Part shown: positions 1-5,546 of the stretch, piece by piece
Layout: each line of letters starts with the position of its first letter
Position numbering within the stretch: position 1 is the stretch's first letter
Origin: Altererythrobacter sp.
Lineage (GTDB): Bacteria > Pseudomonadota > Alphaproteobacteria > Sphingomonadales > Sphingomonadaceae
Direction of reading: 5' to 3'
DNA length: 5,765 nucleotides
NCBI GenBank assembly: GCA_011524425.1
Contig: WTKI01000095.1
Coordinates: 1 to 5,765 of the forward strand
Notes under the pieces: generated by a model
Database searches by the model: none
Told to the model about the DNA's origin: nothing
The model's input: only the letters and a program-made list of their open reading frames with translations
Made by a program: the position numbers and the translations under genes

Positions 1-20
1 TCGAGCAGATCGATTAGTGG

Positions 21-45
21 GCCGATTTTGATCGGTTTGATTTTT
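21..45 (+). terminator. Possible weak intrinsic terminator at the left edge
   Basis: CCGAT (22-26) and ATCGG (31-35) form a 5-bp stem, extendable by a G-T pair (21/36), around a TTTG loop. A T-rich stretch interrupted by GA follows (TTTGATTTTT, 36-45). This could end a plus-strand gene lying left of the window. The stem is short and the T-rich part overlaps a candidate queE promoter, so it may be chance. Confidence 0.25.
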
Positions 46-65
46 GTCTTTGGACAGTGTGTCAT
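37..65 (+). promoter_or_regulatory. Candidate sigma70-type promoter for queE
   Basis: TTGATT (37-42; 4 of 6 matches to TTGACA) and TGTCAT (60-65; 4 of 6 to TATAAT) are spaced by 17 bases. Transcription would begin near 72, giving a leader of about 30 bases to an AUC start at 101. If real, it would exclude the upstream TTG (44) and GTG (59) as starts because they would lie before the transcript. Both boxes are weak, so this is a suggestion only. Confidence 0.2.
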
Positions 66-835
66 GTGTCCCATTTCGCGCGAATGGGAGGGCTGAGACC
101 ATCTCGCTGGTTCTTGCAACAGATGATACCGGAGGACCGGAAATCTTCGCTTCGCTGCAGGGCGAAGGGCCGAGCGCAGGCATGCCTGTGGCCTTTTTGC
201 GTCTCTCACGCTGCAACCTTGCCTGCGTGTGGTGCGACACAGCTTACACGTGGCATTTTGAAGATGATGATCGGCCGCACCGTGATGGCGTGACCTTTGA
301 TCGCAAGGCCAATCAAGTAACGCTTGAACTTGCGGACATAGCCGCCCGTATCGATGCGCTTGGACAAAAGCGGCTAGTCATCACAGGCGGCGAACCTTTG
401 CTGCAAGCGGGGAAGCTCGCAGAGCTGTTGGAATTGCTGCCGGATATGTCAGTAGAGATTGAGACCAATGGCACAGTGGCGGCCCCTGCCCGGCTCGATA
501 TCCGCGTCGACCAGTATAATGTCAGCCCCAAGCTCGCGCATTCGGGTAATGAAGCGGAGCTGGCGCTGATCCCGGAACGGCTGGACCACTATGCGGCTGA
601 TCCGCGCGCTTACTTCAAGTTTGTGATCGCTCGACCTGAAGATGTGGACGAAGTGCTGGCGTTACAGCGCCGCTATCGCTTCAAGCCCGGGCATGTGTTT
701 CTCATGCCGGAGGGCACTAATAGCGAAAGCCTGACTTCACGTGCCCGCTGGCTCAGCGATCTGTGCTTGCAGCACGGCTTCCGCATGAGCGACCGGCTGC
801 ATATCCACTTGTATGGAGACGAAAGAGGTACCTAG
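44..835 (+). CDS. queE: 7-carboxy-7-deazaguanine synthase (QueE), radical SAM enzyme
   Basis: QueE is a cytoplasmic radical-SAM enzyme that contracts 6-carboxytetrahydropterin to 7-carboxy-7-deazaguanine, on the route to preQ0 and queuosine in tRNA. Seen in the sequence (numbered from TTG at 44): the QGEG substrate-side motif (39-42), the iron-sulfur cysteine motif CX3CX2C as C57, C61 and C64, the GGEP SAM-binding motif (115-118), ETNGT (140-144) and SPKL (161-164). These are standard for the family and the identification is firm. The first 19 residues look unlike family N-termini, which in sphingomonads I recall starting near the LVLATD segment (residue 22 here). Together with GGAGG at 87-91 this suggests translation from ATC at 101 (244 residues). 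TTG at 44 and GTG at 59 are the conventional alternatives. No other queuosine gene is visible. The stop overlaps that of the convergent HerA-like gene. Confidence 0.93.
   Translation: MSLDSVSCVPFRANGRAETISLVLATDDTGGPEIFASLQGEGPSAGMPVAFLRLSRCNLACVWCDTAYTWHFEDDDRPHRDGVTFDRKANQVTLELADIAARIDALGQKRLVITGGEPLLQAGKLAELLELLPDMSVEIETNGTVAAPARLDIRVDQYNVSPKLAHSGNEAELALIPERLDHYAADPRAYFKFVIARPEDVDEVLALQRRYRFKPGHVFLMPEGTNSESLTSRARWLSDLCLQHGFRMSDRLHIHLYGDERGT
86..92 (+). promoter_or_regulatory. Strong ribosome binding site inside the annotated 5' end of queE
   Basis: GGGAGGG contains a perfect GGAGG (87-91). Nine bases separate it from ATC at 101, which is in frame with queE. By contrast, TTG at 44 has no purine-rich site before it and GTG at 59 has only a short GGA (53-55). 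No ATG, GTG or TTG in the queE frame lies at a workable distance downstream of this site. The site therefore decides between start choices and favours ATC at 101. Confidence 0.45.
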
Positions 836-2589
836 CCCTGCGAACGCCAGCGGCGGACAACGCGCTCCACGACCTCTTCCTCGCCGCCGCCTTCAGCCCA
901 CAGCTCGACAAAGCTCGGGTCTTCAGACGCCGGACGCTTGCTCTCTTCCAGATTGTCGAATGCGACACGGATCGGAATAGCAACACCCTCGCCGCAGATG
1001 ATGACCTCGCGGTTACGCAATGCGGGGATGGAATCGAGGAATCCGCGCGCACCTTCAGGCATTGCGGCCCGCACGAAGGCTTGGTCGCGGTCGTTGTTCA
1101 AACGCATGCTAAGGATGGTACCGCACTGTGACAATACGCCTTCCGCCAAGTCAGAAGGACGCTGCGTAATCAGACCCAATGAGATACCGTATTTACGACC
1201 CTCTTTCGCGATCCGGCTGAGAATGCGGCCTACCGAAGAACCGTCTTCATTGGCGCTGTTAGGCACATAGCGGTGCGCCTCTTCACAGACCAGCAGCACA
1301 GGGCGGGTGCGGTCATCGCGGCCCCAGATTGCAAAGTCGAATACCAGACGGCTGAGAACAGCCACCACGGTAGAAGTGATGTCAGACGGAACGCCGGACA
1401 CATCGATGATGGAAATCGGCTTGCCATCGCTCGGCATGCGGAAGACCTTCGAGATGAAATCCGCCATCGTGTCACCCACCAGCATGCCAGAGAACATGAA
1501 CTGATAGCGGGGATCGGCTTTGATCTCGTCCAGCTTGTTCTTGATGCGCATGTAAGGCGCAGAAGATGTGGCTTTGTCGAGCTTGCCCATCTCGTCTTGG
1601 ATCTTGTTCGAAAGATCAGACAGCAGATAAGGAATAGGCGAATCGACAGTGATCTTGCCCATGCTTTCAGCCAGACGGTTCTTGCCGCGCGCATAGAGCA
1701 GACACTTGGCAAGGATATCTGCATCGACCTGGCGTTCATTGCCATCGCTTGTCAGCAGCACTTCGCAGTGCTCTTCAAAGTTCATCAGCCAATACGGCAT
1801 TTGCAGGTTTGAAACGTCCAGGATCAAACCGGTTTGACGGAACGCGGCGGAGTACTCTCCGTGCGGGTCAACCATCACAATGTGGCCTTCAGGCGCGGCC
1901 TGACAGATACGGTGAAGGATCAGCGCCGCACTGGTCGATTTACCGGTACCGGTCGAGCCTAGCAGCGCAAAGTGCTTGCCCAGCATCGCATCGATATAGA
2001 GACCGGCGCGAATATCCTTGGTCGGGAAAACTGTGCCGATTTCCACATTGGCCCGGCCATCACTGGCGTAAACCTGCTTCAAATCTTCTGTGGTCGCGGG
2101 GTAGATCATTGCCCCTGGAACCGGATAACGGGTCACACCGCGGCGGAAACCGCGCAGGCGCCCGGTGAGCTTTTCTTCTACGCCTTCGCCAAGGAAGTCG
2201 ATATTGGCAAGAATTCCGCCATTTGCACGGCGATCCTTACGCTGGTTGCGCACGCTGGCCAACAACCAGCTGTCACCAACGCGGATCTTGACCTGGCTAC
2301 CAACCTGGCCGGCCAGCTCAACGGAAGGATCATCGTCTTCCATGCATTCGTTAAGTCGTTGCAGATCAAGTGCAATTTGCGATCCGGAACCAGCAATTTC
2401 CAACACCACACCGATTGGCATACGTGCATTATCAACCGGTTCGTCGGCACTAGCAGCGCTCTGAGGCTGCGCCTGCGCTGCAGTATCTGCCTGTGCGTCG
2501 CCCGCAGGCGCCTGAGGCGGCGTCGCAGTTGGCGCTGCGCCACCTTCTGGCTTGAACTGGGATTGGTCCTGATTACCCATGTCGGTCAT
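832..2589 (-). CDS. HerA-like hexameric ATPase / DNA translocase (HAS-barrel, DUF87)
   Basis: This 585-residue protein has the HerA/FtsK-superfamily layout. Residues 1-55 are a low-complexity Ala/Gln/Pro-rich tail, probably disordered. About 56-190 fits the HAS-barrel domain (MPIGVVLEI start, later GGILANIDFLGEG). The RecA-like ATPase core follows, with Walker A GSTGTGKS (211-218), DPHGEY (241-246), a Walker B strand and catalytic acids VLLVCEEAHR (431-440; E436, E437), EGRKYG (463-468) and the sensor-like ITQRPSD (474-480). The end is acidic then basic (EEEVVERVVRRW). HerA proteins form hexamers that translocate on DNA, classically with the nuclease NurA in end resection in archaea; bacterial stand-alone homologues are poorly characterised. 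No NurA, SIR2 or other partner is in view. ATG at 2589 is preferred because GGGG (2595-2598) precedes it by five bases; ATG at 2580 lacks such a site. A TraG/VirB4 conjugation ATPase is less likely given the HAS-barrel and the context. Confidence 0.88.
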   Translation of the reverse strand: MTDMGNQDQSQFKPEGGAAPTATPPQAPAGDAQADTAAQAQPQSAASADEPVDNARMPIGVVLEIAGSGSQIALDLQRLNECMEDDDPSVELAGQVGSQVKIRVGDSWLLASVRNQRKDRRANGGILANIDFLGEGVEEKLTGRLRGFRRGVTRYPVPGAMIYPATTEDLKQVYASDGRANVEIGTVFPTKDIRAGLYIDAMLGKHFALLGSTGTGKSTSAALILHRICQAAPEGHIVMVDPHGEYSAAFRQTGLILDVSNLQMPYWLMNFEEHCEVLLTSDGNERQVDADILAKCLLYARGKNRLAESMGKITVDSPIPYLLSDLSNKIQDEMGKLDKATSSAPYMRIKNKLDEIKADPRYQFMFSGMLVGDTMADFISKVFRMPSDGKPISIIDVSGVPSDITSTVVAVLSRLVFDFAIWGRDDRTRPVLLVCEEAHRYVPNSANEDGSSVGRILSRIAKEGRKYGISLGLITQRPSDLAEGVLSQCGTILSMRLNNDRDQAFVRAAMPEGARGFLDSIPALRNREVIICGEGVAIPIRVAFDNLEESKRPASEDPSFVELWAEGGGEEEVVERVVRRWRSQG

Positions 2590-2594
2590 TTCTG

Positions 2595-2598
2595 CCCC
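2595..2598 (-). promoter_or_regulatory. Ribosome binding site of the HerA-like gene
   Basis: GGGG on the minus strand lies five bases before ATG at 2589. It is not a full AGGAGG, but no comparable purine site precedes the next in-frame ATG (2580), so it supports the longer start. Confidence 0.35.
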
Positions 2599-2609
2599 AA
2601 ACTCGCAAA

Positions 2610-2658
2610 ATTCTAGTTGCTTAGGGACTTAGACGCATTTCAGTTAAGATCGCGTCAA
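2610..2658 (-). promoter_or_regulatory. Promoter-like elements upstream of the HerA-like gene
   Basis: Within the 100-bp gap after the TIGR02186 gene, the minus strand carries TTGACG (2658-2653; 5 of 6 to TTGACA). TCTAAG (2633-2628; 4 of 6 to TATAAT) follows after a long 19-base spacer. Farther down, TAGAAT (2615-2610; 5 of 6) lacks a good -35 partner. TTGA-N7-TTAA (2658-2644) resembles the CtrA box TTAA-N7-TTAA with one mismatch and overlaps the -35. The gap suggests the ATPase gene can be transcribed separately from the transporter pair. No convincing terminator is seen after the stop at 2690; a GC palindrome CGGCGCCG (2681-2688) has no T-run. Confidence 0.25.
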
Positions 2659-2689
2659 CGCTATTTGATGACCACGCAACCGGCGCCGT

Positions 2690-3451
2690 TCAAATCAGCG
2701 CAAACAACCGCCCGGCAATCCAGCCCATTCCGACAGAAAGCATCACGGCTATCAGCCCGTAAGTGAACGCGTAAGTACGCGAAAAAGTCTCAACAAATCG
2801 TTCGAAACCGACTTTGCGCACTTCGACTTCAGCCACTGCAGAAGCAATCACACGTCCGTCTGTGATTGCAAAGGTTTCCGCAGTATACATGCCTGTGGTG
2901 ACGTTTGAGGGCAGGTCAATGCGGGCTTGATAAAGTACCTGCTCGCTAATCGCGACGCCTGCCATATCCTGTTTATAGAGCCCCAGCCGCTCTCGCTGTG
3001 CGACGAGCCCAGCTGCAAATCTCTGCTGTTTCTCAGGGTCTATCTGCCCAGAAGGGCTGAGCTGGATAAAATCAGTTCCCAGTTCATAGATCGCCGCTGT
3101 GCGGTCATCGACAATGTCGGACACCGGTCGCGAAGCAGCAACAGCAAAAAACGACGGTGCAGAGCGAAAGTCCGAGCTTTCTGCATTGACCCAGATGCCA
3201 GCAAGGCGTTCTTTCTCGCGCAGCCGGATCGCCGAGGTAGGACCTTTGAGGACCACGACAATGTCATATTGAGCGCCTGCCCGTCTGCCTTCCGGATCGA
3301 GGATCGCACCGAACAGCAAAAGCTCGGTGCCGGTAAAGCCCTGCCTCACCTGCACTTCGTCTTGCGAGACTTCAGGCACGAGTATCGCATCACGCTGGCC
3401 TGACAGAAGCAAAGCCGCAATTGGCAGAAAGAGATATCGCAGCAGCCTCAT
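2690..3451 (-). CDS. TIGR02186 / Alph_Pro_TM family periplasmic protein with C-terminal membrane anchor
   Basis: The 253-residue product has a hydrophobic N-terminal segment (4-17, after MRLLR) fitting a signal peptide, with cleavage possible after DA at 21-22. A soluble, probably periplasmic domain follows. A single C-terminal membrane helix lies at about 229-252 (LIAVMLSVGMGWIAG). Segments that I recognise as characteristic of TIGR02186 (Pfam Alph_Pro_TM) are TGTELLLFGAI (40-50), DIVVVLKGP (63-71), REKERLAGIWVN (78-89) and FRSAPSFFAVAASRP (95-109). The length is normal for the family. Its biochemical role is unknown. Family members are commonly found beside TSUP transporters, as here. The start ATG overlaps the stop of the transporter gene (ATGA, 3448-3451), and no purine-rich ribosome binding site lies just before it, so translation is probably coupled. 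It may be an accessory or periplasmic partner of the exporter (inference). Confidence 0.88.
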   Translation of the reverse strand: MRLLRYLFLPIAALLLSGQRDAILVPEVSQDEVQVRQGFTGTELLLFGAILDPEGRRAGAQYDIVVVLKGPTSAIRLREKERLAGIWVNAESSDFRSAPSFFAVAASRPVSDIVDDRTAAIYELGTDFIQLSPSGQIDPEKQQRFAAGLVAQRERLGLYKQDMAGVAISEQVLYQARIDLPSNVTTGMYTAETFAITDGRVIASAVAEVEVRKVGFERFVETFSRTYAFTYGLIAVMLSVGMGWIAGRLFALI

Positions 3452-4374
3452 GACAGCGGCGTCACTGTGTAAATTTCATCGGGTTGAACACCCAATTGAT
3501 AAAGCATCCGCAAGGCCACGACCAGCACAATTCCCGCGAGCACCAGCCGCAAAATTTCCGGTCGTGCTTTCAACGCAATTTGTGTTCCGAACTGCGCGCC
3601 CATGACAGATCCGAGCAGCAACAAGCCCGCCAGCACAATGTCGACCGCTTTGGTTGTGATAGCATGCATCATGGTTGTTGCCATGGTCACAAACAGGATC
3701 TGGAATAGCGATGTTCCAACCACGACATTTCCGCTCATCCCCAAAATATAGAGCATCGCAGGCACCAATATAAAGCCTCCGCCAACGCCCATGAGCATGG
3801 TCAGAATGCCGACGATGACGCCTAGGATGAGCGGTGCCAGCGGAGAAACATACAGGCCCGAACTGTAAAACCGCCATCGCAAGGGCAATGCCGCGACGAT
3901 CGGATGGTGCCTGCGCCGGGGGACTTGCTGGGCACCAGTGCGACCCGGCAACAAAGCATCAAGCGCTTCGCGCAGCATAAGAATACCGATCGCCCCCAGC
4001 ATTATGACGTAGAGAATGTTGATCACGACATCGATCTGTCCAATCGCTTGAAAAAAGCGAAACAAAAGCGCGCCGATCATCGCACCTATAACGCCGCCAC
4101 CAACCATAACACCGCCCATTCGGTAATCGACCCCGCCTCTTCGCGAATGCGCGAACACGCCGGAAACGCTGGCCCCTGTAACCTGCGTCGCAGCAGATGC
4201 GGCTGCAACCGTTGGCGGAATGCCGTAGAAAATCAGTAATGGCGTAGTCAGAAAACCTCCGCCAACACCGAAAAGGCCTGACAGAATTCCTGTGAGAAAT
4301 CCCAGCGCCACGATCAGCAGACCGTTCACTGACAAGTTCGCAATAGGCAAATAGACTGGCAGGAAGTCTTCCAT
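3448..4374 (-). CDS. TauE/SafE (TSUP) family membrane transporter, probable sulfur-compound anion exporter
   Basis: This 308-residue inner-membrane protein shows the two-repeat TSUP architecture. Segment 29-73 (GILSGLFGVGGGF then TPLLIFYGIPPTVAAASAAT) is mirrored by 189-233 (GILTMLMGVGGGF then VPAMLYILGMSGNVVVGTSL). The GVGGGF signatures sit at 36-41 and 196-201. About eight hydrophobic segments are visible, with a basic loop between the halves (144-168, containing VPRRRHH). TSUP proteins export or import sulfite, sulfoacetate, taurine-related or other organosulfur anions; the substrate cannot be read from this sequence. ATG at 4374 is preceded by AGGCG (4385-4381) at six bases. It overlaps the downstream TIGR02186 gene by ATGA, making a two-gene coupled unit. 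No sulfur-metabolism gene is visible nearby, so a substrate assignment would be a guess. Confidence 0.9.
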   Translation of the reverse strand: MEDFLPVYLPIANLSVNGLLIVALGFLTGILSGLFGVGGGFLTTPLLIFYGIPPTVAAASAATQVTGASVSGVFAHSRRGGVDYRMGGVMVGGGVIGAMIGALLFRFFQAIGQIDVVINILYVIMLGAIGILMLREALDALLPGRTGAQQVPRRRHHPIVAALPLRWRFYSSGLYVSPLAPLILGVIVGILTMLMGVGGGFILVPAMLYILGMSGNVVVGTSLFQILFVTMATTMMHAITTKAVDIVLAGLLLLGSVMGAQFGTQIALKARPEILRLVLAGIVLVVALRMLYQLGVQPDEIYTVTPLS

Positions 4375-4380
4375 AAGACA

Positions 4381-4385
4381 CGCCT
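4381..4385 (-). promoter_or_regulatory. Ribosome binding site of the TSUP transporter gene
   Basis: AGGCG on the minus strand, six bases before ATG at 4374. It matches the anti-Shine-Dalgarno only partly but is the only purine-rich candidate and sits at a normal distance. Confidence 0.35.
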
Positions 4386-4405
4386 AACCCAGCCACGGTC
4401 CGGAT

Positions 4406-4442
4406 AAAAGGCAGCGCAGCCTTAAGGCATCAAAAAGGCTGC
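4406..4442 (-). terminator. Hairpin region after the exopolysaccharide gene; possible terminator or attenuator
   Basis: This 77-bp gap separates the envelope-protein stop (4452) from the transporter start (4374). Read on the minus strand, GCAGCCTT (4442-4435) and AAGGCTGC (4423-4416) form a perfect 8-bp stem with an 11-base loop. AAGGC (4423-4419) can instead pair with GCCTT (4412-4408) around a 6-base loop, ending in TTTT (4409-4406), which resembles a short intrinsic terminator. The two folds share 4416-4423 and exclude each other. GCCTTAAGGC (4419-4428) is also a 10-bp palindrome. A terminator for the upstream operon is the simplest reading; the 5-bp stem and short T-run are weak. Confidence 0.4.
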
Positions 4443-4451
4443 AAAATCGGT

Positions 4452-5546
4452 CTAAAAGCGTGTCGAAACAGTCACGGCAACGCCGGAGCCGGGTTCTGCC
4501 TCACCTGCAACCTGTTCGCGGTAGTCGACAGAGACACGAGCAGGGACATCTCCGATATCCAGATCAACTCTTACACTTGGTCCAATATCCACACGTGATG
4601 CGCCTTTCTGCATGCCGCCCCAGGCCGCTGCGCCGACACTAACCTTTGCAAGGTCAAAATCGTGCACGTCGCGCATGATGTGGACTTGACCATCGGCAAA
4701 ATGCGTCGGGAAGTCACCGCCGACATAGCCTGCCTGGCCATAAACTTCTGCGTAGGTATCAAACGGGAGCTTTTGCGGGACAAGCTCTGTGGTGACAAAT
4801 GCGGAAGGCCGGAATTCTGTCTCATCAAATCGTTCCGTCGCGCGCATCTCGACATGCACACGCACAGGAATGTCCGGCAAGGGACGTCCAGAAACGCCGA
4901 CGGAGACTTCTGTCTCAGGATTGTCGATCAGAGCGCGGTATCCTCTGACAAATACGCGCGGATCATGGCCGCTTGATGGATGCAGCCTGTAATTGAAGAC
5001 CGCCCCTGCCTGACTGGCACCATAACTTGGCCGCCGTCCTTGAGCGATGCCAGAGCCTTCGCGCCACAAGGCCCATGCATCGACAGACCAGCGTTTGGGA
5101 TTGTCTGGTTCCTGCAACGGGTCAGGTGCATTAGGCCCAGTGCCTGTGATCACTTGCTGTTCCAGAGCCAAAGGCACAGGCAATTGCGACATAGCTGCAA
5201 GCCACAACATCTGATGACCGCCTGAACTGTATTTCTGCTCAGAATACATCGCCAAATTGGTTGAAGCCGGCGCTAACTCCAATGGAACACGGACCACATA
5301 GGATGGCTTGCCAGCTGGTTTGGCCTCAAAGACATCCATTGCCTCTTCCATGATCGCCGCTGGTATTGGCTTATCCGCAAGAGGCTCAGTCTGAGCGATA
5401 AGAGTTGGGATGACCGGCAGCGCATCAGGTAACTGTTCTGGAAATGGCGATTCCCAGGTGACAGCGCGAAACGCGACCCAGCTCAGACCCACCATAGCCA
5501 GCATGACGATCGGGCGACCGCGCGATTCTGCTGCATGAGCGCTCAT
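4452..5546 (-). CDS. Envelope protein with NfrA-C-like beta-barrel end, probably exopolysaccharide secretion
   Basis: I do not recognise a named gene. The 364-residue product starts with a hydrophobic segment (12-30, after SRGR) that could be a signal peptide (possible cut after FRA at 26-28) or an anchor. A Pro/Ala-rich stretch (35-80) follows. From about 180 onward, alternating-polarity beta strands run to a terminal Phe (STRF), as in outer-membrane barrels. Segments such as YAEVYGQAGYVGG (265-277), RVDIGPSVRVDL (318-329) and DYREQVAGEAEPGSG (341-355) resemble the C-terminal barrel of NfrA (phage N4 adsorption protein A) as I remember it. No tetratricopeptide repeats are present, so it would cover only the NfrA C-terminal part. 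Its ATG overlaps the stop of the NfrB-like glycosyltransferase (ATGA, 5543-5546), and GGAGAG lies six bases upstream. Role in polysaccharide export is inference from the neighbour and the barrel features. Confidence 0.72.
   Translation of the reverse strand: MSAHAAESRGRPIVMLAMVGLSWVAFRAVTWESPFPEQLPDALPVIPTLIAQTEPLADKPIPAAIMEEAMDVFEAKPAGKPSYVVRVPLELAPASTNLAMYSEQKYSSGGHQMLWLAAMSQLPVPLALEQQVITGTGPNAPDPLQEPDNPKRWSVDAWALWREGSGIAQGRRPSYGASQAGAVFNYRLHPSSGHDPRVFVRGYRALIDNPETEVSVGVSGRPLPDIPVRVHVEMRATERFDETEFRPSAFVTTELVPQKLPFDTYAEVYGQAGYVGGDFPTHFADGQVHIMRDVHDFDLAKVSVGAAAWGGMQKGASRVDIGPSVRVDLDIGDVPARVSVDYREQVAGEAEPGSGVAVTVSTRF

Noticed and set aside
57..293. 78-codon frame overlapping the start of queE, including ATG at 84 near GGAGG
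   Set aside because: The ATG at 84 overlaps the ribosome site itself and the frame ends inside queE with no family resemblance. It would matter only if a one-base sequence error existed here.
826..833. AGGTACCT palindrome at the queE/HerA-like junction as a terminator
   Set aside because: A perfect 8-bp palindrome without a loop or T-tract cannot form a useful terminator hairpin and is expected by chance.
44..2589. queE next to a HerA-like ATPase as a 7-deazaguanine DNA-modification (dpd) or defence island
   Set aside because: No dpdA-type transglycosylase, nuclease, SIR2 or other dpd gene is present. The genes are convergent rather than co-transcribed, and the surroundings look like core genome.
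1972..2616. 214-codon plus-strand open frame antisense to the HerA-like gene, and similar ones at 1273-1812 and 2165-2464
   Set aside because: They lie entirely or almost entirely opposite a strongly supported ATPase gene. Their translations show no domain and are rich in R, S and H as expected for shadow frames in GC-rich DNA.
2681..2688. GC-rich palindrome CGGCGCCG after the TIGR02186 gene as an intrinsic terminator
   Set aside because: It has no loop separation and no T-run on either strand.
2927..3403. 158-codon plus-strand open frame opposite the TIGR02186 gene
   Set aside because: The minus-strand protein matches a known family over its full length. The plus-strand frame has no recognisable features.
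3476..3877. 133-codon alternative minus-strand frame within the transporter gene
   Set aside because: It overlaps the membrane repeats of the TSUP gene in another frame, and its product is rich in H, R and C with no membrane segments.
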